Source of the DNA: Polaribacter gangjinensis
GTDB taxonomy: Bacteria; Bacteroidota; Bacteroidia; Flavobacteriales; Flavobacteriaceae
Direction: 5' to 3'
Length of the DNA: 64,000 nt
NCBI RefSeq assembly: GCF_038024125.1
Contig: NZ_CP150662.1
Location: forward strand, 947,501-1,011,500
The translations under genes and the position numbers were made by a program. Position 1 is the stretch's first letter; each line of letters starts with the position of its first letter. This document shows positions 37,401 to 45,662 of the stretch, one piece after another. The notes below the pieces were generated by a model. That model made no database searches. It saw only the letters and a list, made by a program, of their open reading frames with translations, and had not been told where the DNA came from.

Positions 37401-37730
37401 TTACTCTTCCAATTCTAAACCTTCTAACTCTTCAATTGCCTCTTCTTCAGATTGTTGCTCTTTTTGCTCTAATTTTTTAGTATCAGTAACCTCAGATTTT
37501 GTAAAAAAAACTTGGTATGAAATGATGCTTAATGAAACAAATAATAAGAGAACCAACACTTTAAGAGAAATTGAATTCGAATTGTTTTTATGATTGATTT
37601 TCCACAAAATAAACGCACAAATAATGCCAATTGCTGCAGGAATATAAGCGATTATGAAAATGGGAAGTAATGATAAAATTAATGCTAAAATAGCACAAGT
37701 AAAAGCAAAAATACTTACAATTTTTTCCAT
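37401..37730 (-). CDS. Small membrane protein with acidic tail, unknown
   Basis: A 109-residue protein. Two hydrophobic segments (about residues 5-27 and 29-45) are followed by a third (about 55-72) and a strongly acidic C-terminus (EQKEQQSEEEAIEELEGLELEE). No named family is recognised. It follows the DUF3108 gene by 5 bases on the same strand, so the two are very likely co-expressed. Confidence 0.7.
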   Translation of the reverse strand: MEKIVSIFAFTCAILALILSLLPIFIIAYIPAAIGIICAFILWKINHKNNSNSISLKVLVLLLFVSLSIISYQVFFTKSEVTDTKKLEQKEQQSEEEAIEELEGLELEE

Positions 37731-37735
37731 GATAT

Positions 37736-38518
37736 TTATTTTAAAAGTCCGGTTGCAGATTTAATTTTTAGTTCACCTGTTCCAATGGCAATTTTAAATT
37801 TTGCCAAAACAGGAATTTTTACCACATCAGCAGAAAGCCATAACAAATTATCATTCGCTCCTTTTAACGAATTGTCATTTTTTAAACTCACTGCCAGTTT
37901 GTAACATTCTTTTTTTCCTAAATTGGTACTAATCGTTTCTTTTCCAAGATATTTTATGATCATAAATTTTTCTTTCGCATCAAATAAAAAAGAAAAACTT
38001 TTAGATTCTCCCGTTTTTAATTTAGAAAAATCAAGATTTCTAACGTTGTATATAGTAGCTACTAAATCTCTTGTATTTCCAGTATTCGGAACAGTTAATT
38101 TGTCTTCAAATTCACCATCTTTTTGAAACTTACGAATTACACAATCAATATTTTTATCTTTGTGATTGAACTTGTATTGCTCCATTTTTTTAAATCCACC
38201 TTCCGCTATGTCACGTTTATATAACAGAGGAGTTAAGGTTTTTGGATTTACATAACTCTCATATAAATCTCTCACTTTAAAAAAGTTATCAAATTTACTA
38301 AAGGTTGTAGCAGTAAATTTTAATTTCAATAAAGTGGCAGTTGATGTTTTTACAGGACTGGTTTCCAAAGAAATTTGTGCAATTTCGGTTAACAATCCTG
38401 ATAATGTGTAGGATGCTGTGTATACTAATTTTTCATTTGTATTAACTGCCGTATTTTGCGAGAAAAAAACATTTGAACTTGCAAGAAAAAGAAAAAGTGA
38501 AAAACAATAATATTTCAT
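37736..38518 (-). CDS. DUF3108 domain-containing exported protein
   Basis: A 260-residue protein with a signal peptide (MKYYCFSLFLFLASSNVFFS). The mature part is beta-rich: NEKLVYTASYTLSGLLTEIA, VRDLYESYVNPKTLTPLLY, then NLDFSKLKTGESKSFSFLFD and a final WLSADVVKIPVLAKFKIAIG (each at most partly quoted). This order matches DUF3108, a periplasmic family with a beta-barrel-like lipocalin fold of unknown role. It is the last clearly core gene before the accessory region. Confidence 0.85.
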   Translation of the reverse strand: MKYYCFSLFLFLASSNVFFSQNTAVNTNEKLVYTASYTLSGLLTEIAQISLETSPVKTSTATLLKLKFTATTFSKFDNFFKVRDLYESYVNPKTLTPLLYKRDIAEGGFKKMEQYKFNHKDKNIDCVIRKFQKDGEFEDKLTVPNTGNTRDLVATIYNVRNLDFSKLKTGESKSFSFLFDAKEKFMIIKYLGKETISTNLGKKECYKLAVSLKNDNSLKGANDNLLWLSADVVKIPVLAKFKIAIGTGELKIKSATGLLK

Positions 38519-38817
38519 TTTTATAGGTGTTTAAAACGGCTCAAATGTAGGTAAAAAACCAATTGAAAAAGCACCGAAAATTTGCTGAAATTAGTAAATC
38601 AAAAATGAAATATAATTGGCAGTTTGAAAGCAGAAATTATGAATTATTTTGACATTAATTAACTAAAAATTTATCCTTTTTACTGACTCTACATTACTTA
38701 TTCCAATTCGATTATTGCTCTAAAAGCAGCAATAAAATATAATTTAGGCTAGTCTTTAAGTATTATATTACCAGAATATGTAATGGGTATGGTACGATAT
38801 AACCCATAGTAATTTAC

Positions 38818-38850
38818 GCTATAACTACGCTATAACTATGCTATAACTAC
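38818..38850. repeat. Three tandem copies of an 11-base unit beside the IS element
   Basis: GCTATAACTAC occurs three times head to tail (38818-38828, 38829-38839 with one change, 38840-38850). The gap 38519-38855 is otherwise gene-free: it holds a weak hairpin (TTATTGCT with AGCAATAA near 38711-38734) and a short ATGGGT/ACCCAT inverted repeat. No gene is seen in it. Confidence 0.75.
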
Positions 38851-38855
38851 TATTA

Positions 38856-38967
38856 TGACCCGTCCTAAAATAACTATATGACCCGTCCTAAAATAACTAT
38901 ACAGGTTATTAAATAAATCCTATTATAGTTATACAAATATAAATTTTAATCCTAAACGAACTATACA
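38856..38967. repeat. Duplicated IS end and 32-base-spaced end boxes
   Basis: Bases 38856-38878 repeat the element's left tip exactly (TGACCCGTCCTAAAATAACT and on). An 18-base box, TCCT-N10-TACA, occurs at 38886-38903, 38918-38935 and 38950-38967, spaced by exactly 32 bases. A fourth copy, on the other strand, sits at 40426-40443 at the far end. Likely transposase-binding sites. The last box overlaps the OrfB stop. Confidence 0.75.
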
Positions 38968-39863
38968 TCTGTTTTTTCATGATTAAAATTTTTATAATAT
39001 TTTTTCCATCGTTTGTTTAATTTCTCTGATTGCAAATGTGCTTGATTCGGAGTTAAATAATCACAACTTGCATGAGGTCTTAATTCATTATAAGACTTTA
39101 TACTTTTGTTAACTTGAGACCCTGTTTGTTCAAAACCTAAGGAACTAGCGTAAAGATTAAACTCTGTTTTAATGATCCCATTTACTCTTTCTGCCAATGC
39201 ATTTTCATAGGGATCTCCATTTTCGGTCATGCTAATACCAATGTTGTTTTTTAGTAATAAATCAACATAATTGTGTGAACAATACTGTGAACCTCTATCA
39301 GAATGATGAATGATTGATTCCTTATACAGTCTATTATTCAGAGCCATTTTTAATGCATTTATACATCCCTCTGCTGCTAAGTCCTGACGAAAACTATATC
39401 CCATTATTTTTCTAGAATTAGCATCCGTTATTAAACTTAGATAGCCCCATTGGTTGGGTAATCGAATATAAGTAATATCACTAACCCAAACTTGCTCTGG
39501 TCTTGTTATATCAACCTCTTTTATTAGATTACTATACTTTCTCATCCAATGTCTAGAATCGGTTGTTATCGCTTTTCTTTTTCTTTGACGAATTAGCAAT
39601 TTATGTTCTGACAATAAATCAAATAAATAATCTCGACCAAAGGTTATTTGATGTGACGTCAACTTGTTTTGCAATACATAATGTAATTTTCTCGTTCCTA
39701 GCCTTGGTAAGTGTTTCCTTATGTTAAGTACTTCCTGAAGGATGATATCTTCTTTGACTAAACTACTTTCTTTTCGCCATAAACAATCGTAATAGGCATG
39801 CCTTGTTTTGCCAAACAATCGACATAAAACAGCTATTCCTAACTTAGGAAAGTCTTGTTTCAT
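38961..39863 (-). CDS. IS3-family transposase OrfB (DDE integrase domain)
   Basis: A 300-residue catalytic half of the transposase. It has an HTH_21 helical segment (about residues 35-95) and an rve integrase core. The DDE triad is visible as D in WVSDITYIRL, D in IHHSDRGSQYCS and E in YENALAERVNGIIK. OrfB is normally made as an OrfAB fusion: at A AAAAAG (39887-39893), a slip of one base joins OrfA to codons reading VWCQTVLRMKQDF into this frame. The frame is intact, so the element may be active. Confidence 0.93.
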   Translation of the reverse strand: MKQDFPKLGIAVLCRLFGKTRHAYYDCLWRKESSLVKEDIILQEVLNIRKHLPRLGTRKLHYVLQNKLTSHQITFGRDYLFDLLSEHKLLIRQRKRKAITTDSRHWMRKYSNLIKEVDITRPEQVWVSDITYIRLPNQWGYLSLITDANSRKIMGYSFRQDLAAEGCINALKMALNNRLYKESIIHHSDRGSQYCSHNYVDLLLKNNIGISMTENGDPYENALAERVNGIIKTEFNLYASSLGFEQTGSQVNKSIKSYNELRPHASCDYLTPNQAHLQSEKLNKRWKKYYKNFNHEKTDV

Positions 39864-39865
39864 TC

Positions 39866-40417
39866 TTAAGACTGTTTGGCACCAGACTTTTTTCTAATCT
39901 CAATTTTGAGTTGTTCTTCAGCCACATCAATGAGCGTGTTCAGGGCTTTAATTTTAAGCTCTGCTTCTTGTAAAGCTTTTTGCAGAGCTTCTTTCTCTAT
40001 TTCATTTGAAGATGATCTATCTTGAGTCATTGCAGAAGTATTTGCAGTACAAATCTCGACTTTTTCTGATTTAAACTGTAGAATCCAGCCACGAATTATT
40101 TTTTCTGTTTTAATATTATAAGCTATTTTAGCTTCTTTTACATTGAATCTACCCTGTTCTATAGCACTTACAATGGTACGTTTTTCAAGCTTTGTATAAC
40201 TTCTTCGTTTGATAGTTTCTTGATATTTGTTCGAGCCATACTCGCGCATCCAGGAACTTATGGAATTCTTACCTAAGTCATAAATCCGGGTGGCTTCTTT
40301 TCTGGGCAAGCCATTTTCAACTTCTTGTACAATCTTTAAAATTAAACGCTTGTCATAACGACTTTGTTTGTTGTCGCGTTTTGCATAAATCTCTTGTTCT
40401 TCGTGTTTCATATACAC
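39866..40417 (-). CDS. IS3-family transposase OrfA (helix-turn-helix)
   Basis: A 183-residue DNA-binding half. Helix-turn-helix segments (SRYDKRLILKIVQEVENGLP and ATRIYDLGKNSISSWMREYG, at about residues 18-65) are followed by a coiled coil, EIEKEALQKALQEAELKIKA (about residues 138-157), of leucine-zipper type used for multimerisation. It ends RKKSGAKQS; the AGA AAA AAG codons form the in-frame slippery site. It is longer than many OrfA proteins, with two HTH units in a row. Confidence 0.9.
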   Translation of the reverse strand: MYMKHEEQEIYAKRDNKQSRYDKRLILKIVQEVENGLPRKEATRIYDLGKNSISSWMREYGSNKYQETIKRRSYTKLEKRTIVSAIEQGRFNVKEAKIAYNIKTEKIIRGWILQFKSEKVEICTANTSAMTQDRSSSNEIEKEALQKALQEAELKIKALNTLIDVAEEQLKIEIRKKSGAKQS

Positions 40418-40592
40418 TCGTTTTATGTATAGCTATTTTAGGACAAGACACAACAAAAATAAACCACAATCATTATTTAAGAATCAGACAATGCTGTTGG
40501 CAATTCTAATATTTAGAAAAGAATGAGAGTCAATTTCAATAAATTTTACATTTCAAATATTATACAAAGGTAAAATATCTACATTTTTACTC

Positions 40593-40652
40593 TTGAAAAT
40601 CATTTCGAAGGTCATTTTTTACTATTTTTATTCTCGAAAATATAACGAAGGT
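40593..40652 (+). promoter_or_regulatory. Operator-like direct repeats before the Fic fragment
   Basis: TTGAAAATCATTTCGAAGGT (40593-40612) and TCGAAAATATAACGAAGGT (40634-40652) share GAAAAT and CGAAGGT. A shorter partial copy (ACAAAGGT) lies near 40564 and an inverted AACCTTC near 40670. They sit 40-100 bases before the Fic start and may be a leftover autoregulatory site. Confidence 0.4.
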
Positions 40653-40690
40653 AAATAACCCTAAAAATAACCTTCATAAAATAACATACA

Positions 40691-41096
40691 ATGGTAGCAA
40701 ATTATGATTCTAAAAAACCTTATAACGAATTACCGTTTTTACCTCCTAAAGCTGATATAGAAACGAAAGTAATTTTAAAAAAACTTATTACTTCCAGTAG
40801 AGCTTTATCCGAACTAAAAGGAGCGATAACTAATTTACCAAACCCAACACTGTTTATTGATAATATCAGTTTTTATTTCTATATGTGAATTGAATATAAT
40901 TTTATCTGAAGATTTAGATAAAGAAAATTATATAACCATAAATAAAAGACGTGAACGTGTTTTAAAAGAATTAGCGCTTGAGATATCTTCACTTTTAGGT
41001 ATTTCAAAAGAATCGGTTTTCTTAACAAGAAATAATGAGTTTGATAAGAGATTGAAAGAAATTAAGCTGAATATTTCTGTGAAAGTTATCAGTTAG
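40691..41096 (+). pseudogene. Truncated Fic-family protein (Fic_N only) fused to an unrelated fragment
   Basis: The first 58 residues (KPYNELPFLPPKADIETK, ILKKLITSSRALSELKGA, NLPNPTLFIDN) are the N-terminal domain of Fic/DOC adenylyltransferases of Bacteroidetes. After NPTLFIDN the family sequence stops and the frame ends at 40888; the HPFx[D/E]GNGR catalytic motif is absent. An overlapping frame continues to 41096 with ELNIILSEDLDKENY and a helical NKRRERVLKELALEISSLLG stretch of unknown origin. This looks like a deletion joint near 40864 between two genes. The gene is not functional as an adenylyltransferase. Confidence 0.7.
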
Positions 41097-41184
41097 TTTT
41101 TAATTAAATCAGCTCGCTATCTGCTTACAACTTATAAAAAAAATATATGGGCTATATGTGGGCTTAATTCAATTTTAAAAAATA

Positions 41185-41192
41185 TATTTTTG
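41185..41192 (+). promoter_or_regulatory. Promoter -7 element for the T9SS protein gene
   Basis: TATTTTTG fits TAnnTTTG, 23 bases before the ATG at 41216. A -33 TTG at the right spacing is not seen. Confidence 0.4.
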
Positions 41193-41215
41193 ACAATGAA
41201 AAATTTAGTTTTATT

Positions 41216-44200
41216 ATGATAAAAAAATTACTTACCATTTTATTTGTTATCACTAACCTTGCAATTTCTTCACAAAACTTTACAGTAAATATTGAGAACT
41301 TGAAAGAAGGTGATTCTGTAACAGTAATTGCAATACAAAGTTCAGATAAGTTTTACAAAAAATGGGTAAAAAGTTCAGATACCCCAAATGCAGCTACTTT
41401 TAATTTATCTACAGGCGATTGGGCTATTAAAATAGATGCGACTGGTTACACCTACCCTTCGCAAAAAGTAGTTACTATTCCTAATGATGTATCGGCAACG
41501 TTTGCTTTAACAGAAATGATGGGTGGTAACTATACATATAATTGGGTAGATGATGATTCTGCTGCAGGCCATGCAACACAATCTTACATTGCAGAACCTA
41601 CGGAGATTATAGTTTTAAATGATACGATATCTGTACCAACAGATTTTTCTTCTATAAAATTAAGGACTGAATATGGTGTCATATTGTCTGATGATAAGGA
41701 AAAGTGGACGAATGAGGATGCATATAGGTTATACAAAATGTTTTCAAATTTACCTTATCATAAATTTGGAGAGGGAAGCACTTTAGATTATATTACAGGC
41801 ACAAATATTAGAGGTGTATTTTATTTATCTAAAGATGAAATTTACGAAGATATTTCTATTGAAAAAAAAGAGGGAATTCCGCATGCAACCGTTAGTCAAA
41901 GTGCATTTACCTATGCAGAGCCACAAATTGTTAAAATAGATGGTATACGAGGTAAGTTTTTTTCTAAAAGATTGTACCATGCTGTGGTAAACTTTATTAC
42001 CGATTTTGCGAATAATGAGGAAGTTTTAAATTGGTTGGCTAGAGAGCGTTTTGGAATACAATTTTTAAAACCATCTGATTTTAGCGGAGCTTTTCAAGAA
42101 GAAAATGGAACCTTTATGGGAGATGATAAATCCAACTTTCAAGAATTTTATAAGACCGAAAAGTTAGAGATTTTAGCCATGTTCGAAGAATTACCAGAAG
42201 GTTTTCACAAACAAGAAGGACTGCAATACCTTGCAAGAAGAATCGATGGTCAAGACCATCCAGACCCAGCGTATAGAGAAGCTGCTGCTATTGCTTGGAC
42301 AGGCTTAAAAACCATAGAATTTATGAGCAAAGCCTTTATCAGTGGTAATTTAAGTGATGTAAGACGTTTGATACTTCATGAAAAAGCACACTTTTTATGG
42401 GAATACACTTTTGATGATAAAACAAAAGATGATTGGGCTGAGATTGGAGGATGGTTTCAAGACCCTACTTCTGCCTCTGGTTGGTCTACTTATAATACCA
42501 CCGAGTTTGTTTCTGCTTACGCGCACTCAAAAAACCCAAATGAAGATATGGCCGAATCTATTGCCATTTATTTGACCAACCCTGATAGACTTATTAATGT
42601 TTCTCAGAAAAAATATGAATTCATAAGAGATCGTATCATGCATGGTACACGCTACATATCTCTTATTAGAGAAGATTTAACCTTTACCGTATACAATTTA
42701 TACCCAGATTATACTTTTCCAGGAAAAATTGTAGAACTTGATTTAGTAGTTGAAGGAGGATCAGAGGAAGATAAAAAAGTGACTATGAAAATTCGGTTAA
42801 ATTCTAATGACCCTGCCATAGATGGAGCAAAACAAGGTTATGTTCGCTTTTCATCTTCCATAGGAACTGTTTTTGATATTGGCTTACATGCTCAAAACGG
42901 AGATTTAGACTCAGTTTTAGTTGGTTCTTCAACGTTGAGTAAATTTGCTAAATCTGGTTATTGGAGTTTAGCTAGTTTAAGAACTTGGGATAAAGTGGGC
43001 AATCAAAGGTTTGAAAACACCTCAACAGTTGGAGCAAAATTATTTATAGAAAACCCTTTAGAAGATATAGTACCTCCAAAATTTTTAGAATTTAAAATGT
43101 CAGTTATAGATAGTACTTTTAATTCTAATAAAGAAATAGACCCTAGTGGAGAACTTGGGCAAGCTATAAAATTAGAAGATAAATGGGAAGAGCCTCTCTT
43201 GGTTAGTGGCAATGGAGCAACTTACAGAATAGACTTTCCTAACCCAGATCAAGCCGAAACTTATTTCAAAGAATCGAGAACTGTAATGAAAGAACCAGAA
43301 GCATTAATTAAACAAGGAACTGGGTTCTTCTTTATAGAAGATTATTATCCTTCTGGTTATTATAGTGTAACAAACGCTTATACAGGAGATCAAGCAGGCA
43401 ATCTTAGTTGGGTAAATTTTTCAAATGACCCTGCTAATAATGGCTGGGCTAATGGGATTAATAGCTTTTCTGCTTTAAAAGACAGTGTTTATGTATCAAC
43501 CAAATATCCAGATATTAGAAAACCAGAAATAGACCTAAACAATATTAAAGTAATTGCTGAGCCTACCAACCCACAAGCACCCAATGGAGAAACAAGAGTA
43601 GATATTAATTTTAATGCAAGAGATTTGTCTGATTTTCCAGGGCATGAGGCAGGGGTTTATCTAGTTGATCTCACTTTAAGAGATCCTCAAGGCAAGAAAT
43701 TTGGTTATCAAACGGGCAATTCAACCATGAATCATCCTGATCTTAACCCAGGAGATACAGAACCCGTTTTAGATTCGCTATGGCGAAATTATCGGTTTGA
43801 CTTAACATTACCAGTAGGCTCTGCACCAGGCTTATGGGGGATTTCTGATATTGTTATCCGTGATAAAGTAGGAAATACAAAAAGTTATAATTTTGAAGAA
43901 TATATACGATTTGACATTATTGCTTCTGACATTGTTTTAGAGGTTCCTTTAGAGGTAGAAATTATCGATAAGGTGATTAATGCTGGAAATGTGGACTCCG
44001 TAAAAGCAAAAATGTCCTGCAAGCCTTGTATGAATCTAAATTATGTTGCAACTATTTATTCTCGTTTTGGAGGAGGATCAGTAGTGAGAAGTGAAGGAGT
44101 ATTAAGTGCAGATGAGGTTATAGTAGAAAACTTAAATACTACTGGTATTTTAGATGGAGAAGTTAATTTAACTGTACAACTTACAGATGCTGAAGATAGA

Positions 44201-44839
44201 TTAGTAGCTACAAAAACGACAGCATACACAAAAGATGTAATTTACCCAAAAGCCTATTATTCTAGAACAAATTTAGAAAATAATGGCAGTAGCTCTTTAG
44301 ACGATTTTGTTATTGATGTAGTTGTGGAGTCTGTAGATGTTGGAGGAAGTTATCAATTAAATATAAATAACAATAATTCCCCTAAATCCAATTCTCAAGT
44401 CAATGAATTACAATTAGAGGGAGTTCTACTTGCTGAATCAAACACAATAGAAAATATAGCGTTAGAAACTTTAGAGAATGGTGTTTATAAGTTTGAATTG
44501 ATAGTTACTGATCCAAATGGTAACGTAGGTGAACCCGAACTACTTTATTACAAAAAAGAAGGGAATTTAATTACTCTTTTAGGATCGGTTTTAAGTACAG
44601 ATGATTTCAGTAGTATTGGTTTTAAAAGCTATCCAAACCCATTTAAAGATTATATTATTATTAATAGCTCTAAAACATTTCTACTTGAAGTATTTGATAT
44701 TTCAGGAAGGTCTATTATGAAATATCAAATTATAGAAGGTATAAATACAATTGATGTGAATAAGTTATCTAAAGGTTCTTATATTTTTACATATACCAAT
44801 TTAAACTACTCAAAAAATCAATTACTTATCAAAAACTAA
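41216..44839 (+). CDS. Large secreted putative zinc peptidase with T9SS sorting domain
   Basis: A 1207-residue protein with a signal peptide (MIKKLLTILFVITNLAISSQ). The gluzincin-like motif is HEKAH (H388, E389, H392) in LILHEKAHFLWEYTF, with a candidate third ligand E447 in NPNEDMAESIAIYL, 55 residues on; the loop before it (STYNTTEFVSAYAH) is like that of lethal-factor-type zincins. Beta-sandwich repeats follow to about residue 1110. The last 75 residues (FKSYPNPFKDYIIINSS, LEVFDISGRSIMKYQI, LSKGSYIFTYTN) are a type A T9SS sorting domain, cleaved during export to the cell surface. I do not recognise a named peptidase family. It is monocistronic and lies in accessory DNA. Confidence 0.8.
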   Translation: MIKKLLTILFVITNLAISSQNFTVNIENLKEGDSVTVIAIQSSDKFYKKWVKSSDTPNAATFNLSTGDWAIKIDATGYTYPSQKVVTIPNDVSATFALTEMMGGNYTYNWVDDDSAAGHATQSYIAEPTEIIVLNDTISVPTDFSSIKLRTEYGVILSDDKEKWTNEDAYRLYKMFSNLPYHKFGEGSTLDYITGTNIRGVFYLSKDEIYEDISIEKKEGIPHATVSQSAFTYAEPQIVKIDGIRGKFFSKRLYHAVVNFITDFANNEEVLNWLARERFGIQFLKPSDFSGAFQEENGTFMGDDKSNFQEFYKTEKLEILAMFEELPEGFHKQEGLQYLARRIDGQDHPDPAYREAAAIAWTGLKTIEFMSKAFISGNLSDVRRLILHEKAHFLWEYTFDDKTKDDWAEIGGWFQDPTSASGWSTYNTTEFVSAYAHSKNPNEDMAESIAIYLTNPDRLINVSQKKYEFIRDRIMHGTRYISLIREDLTFTVYNLYPDYTFPGKIVELDLVVEGGSEEDKKVTMKIRLNSNDPAIDGAKQGYVRFSSSIGTVFDIGLHAQNGDLDSVLVGSSTLSKFAKSGYWSLASLRTWDKVGNQRFENTSTVGAKLFIENPLEDIVPPKFLEFKMSVIDSTFNSNKEIDPSGELGQAIKLEDKWEEPLLVSGNGATYRIDFPNPDQAETYFKESRTVMKEPEALIKQGTGFFFIEDYYPSGYYSVTNAYTGDQAGNLSWVNFSNDPANNGWANGINSFSALKDSVYVSTKYPDIRKPEIDLNNIKVIAEPTNPQAPNGETRVDINFNARDLSDFPGHEAGVYLVDLTLRDPQGKKFGYQTGNSTMNHPDLNPGDTEPVLDSLWRNYRFDLTLPVGSAPGLWGISDIVIRDKVGNTKSYNFEEYIRFDIIASDIVLEVPLEVEIIDKVINAGNVDSVKAKMSCKPCMNLNYVATIYSRFGGGSVVRSEGVLSADEVIVENLNTTGILDGEVNLTVQLTDAEDRLVATKTTAYTKDVIYPKAYYSRTNLENNGSSSLDDFVIDVVVESVDVGGSYQLNINNNNSPKSNSQVNELQLEGVLLAESNTIENIALETLENGVYKFELIVTDPNGNVGEPELLYYKKEGNLITLLGSVLSTDDFSSIGFKSYPNPFKDYIIINSSKTFLLEVFDISGRSIMKYQIIEGINTIDVNKLSKGSYIFTYTNLNYSKNQLLIKN

Positions 44840-44880
44840 ACTTCTTGTTATTACAAACTAAATATTGATAAGAAATAACT

Positions 44881-45012
44881 ATGAAAAGATTATTAAAGTT
44901 TTTAAAAATCATTCAATTATTTATTTTATTACCATTTGAAATCTCGAGAGGATCAAAGAAAAAAGCCTTCATAAGAATTAAAAAAAGAATGATTAATTTA
45001 TTTTTCCTATAA
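44881..45012 (+). CDS. Possible 43-residue cationic microprotein
   Basis: ATG at 44881 to TAA at 45010-45012 encodes MKRLLKFLKIIQLFILLPFE, then a lysine/arginine-rich half. It has a short hydrophobic helix flanked by basic residues and is followed by a perfect terminator 19 bases on. It lies 41 bases after the T9SS gene and could share its transcript. No homologue is known to me, so it may be chance. The rest of the gap 44840-45216 holds nothing else. Confidence 0.3.
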   Translation: MKRLLKFLKIIQLFILLPFEISRGSKKKAFIRIKKRMINLFFL

Positions 45013-45030
45013 CTAATACTAATTTCACTA

Positions 45031-45063
45031 AAAACTCATTGCATTAATGCAATGAGTTTTTTT
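45031..45063. terminator. Perfect-palindrome terminator
   Basis: AAAACTCATTGCATT (45031-45045) is followed directly by AATGCAATGAGTTTT (45046-45060), then T residues to 45064. Terminates the T9SS peptidase transcript; A-tract on the other side may serve the minus strand too. Confidence 0.88.
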
Positions 45064-45216
45064 TAGGCAGCTGATACTTATTGATAAGTTTATAAGAAGC
45101 AAACTTTACTTCTTCTAAAAAAATATTTTAGTAAAAAATCTTATTGTTTTACTTAACACTGCCTTGTATTTGATTTCAATTAGTTAGCTTTTTACTGTCG
45201 ATTTACAGTTCTTAAA

Positions 45217-45618
45217 TTATTTTATGTGGAAATTTAATAAATTAGAGTGAATCTCTTGTAGAATTGAATTACGGGTATCCTCTTTGTTTTCAATGGTATC
45301 AGGCCAAAACAAATTCCAGTAGTAATTTAATAATTCAAAAACATCATCCTTTTCTTTGGCAACTCGAAAAAGATATAAATCATATCGTTCAGAAAAATAA
45401 TCATCATCAAATTCGTCATTTGTTTTACTTAATTCCCTATGAACAAAAGGAAATCCATCAATTTCATATTTATTGTCCTCGCAATAAGTAATTAATAATT
45501 CATTGACTGCTTGTTCAAAATATTCAGCATTTTTAAAATCACTTAAACTCTCTCCAACAGATGACCATTTTTTATGCAGTTCAATTATTTCTTGTTTGAT
45601 TTCGTCAATTGATTTCAT
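45217..45618 (-). CDS. Small acidic protein of the four-gene operon, unknown
   Basis: A 133-residue, acidic protein with no signal or membrane segment. It starts MKSIDEIKQEIIELHKKWSS and has a central HRELSKTNDEFDDDYFSERYDLYLFRV (in part: DEFDDDYFSERYDLY). No family is recognised. It is the last gene of the run from 48870, 44 bases after the SLOG-like gene. Its acidic, helical make-up would suit an immunity, inhibitor or adaptor role, but this is only inference. Confidence 0.6.
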   Translation of the reverse strand: MKSIDEIKQEIIELHKKWSSVGESLSDFKNAEYFEQAVNELLITYCEDNKYEIDGFPFVHRELSKTNDEFDDDYFSERYDLYLFRVAKEKDDVFELLNYYWNLFWPDTIENKEDTRNSILQEIHSNLLNFHIK

Positions 45619-45662
45619 TTTTTTGCTTGATTAATTTTAAATATTTTGACCAACAAATGATT

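Larger units (their letters stand above)
38879..40450 (-). mobile_element. IS3-family insertion sequence, first copy
   Basis: A 1572-base element with two transposase frames on the minus strand. The terminal inverted repeats are TGACCCGTCCTAAAATAACT at the left and TGTCTTGTCCTAAAATAGCT (read on the minus strand) at the right, alike at 16 of these 20 bases. The OrfA/OrfB layout and a conserved A AAAAAG slippery heptamer (39887-39893) show a working programmed -1 frameshift design. No target duplication is seen: the flanks are ATA at the left and CAA at the right. A second copy of the left tip lies just outside, at 38856-38878. Confidence 0.88.

Noticed and set aside
39863-39893. OrfA/OrfB break in the first IS read as a pseudogene
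   Set aside because: The in-frame A AAAAAG slippery heptamer and the continuous -1 frame are the normal programmed frameshift of IS3 elements. The second IS has the same arrangement.
40555-40680. CRISPR-like repeats
   Set aside because: Only two to three short, unequal repeats with no regular spacers; no cas genes are present.
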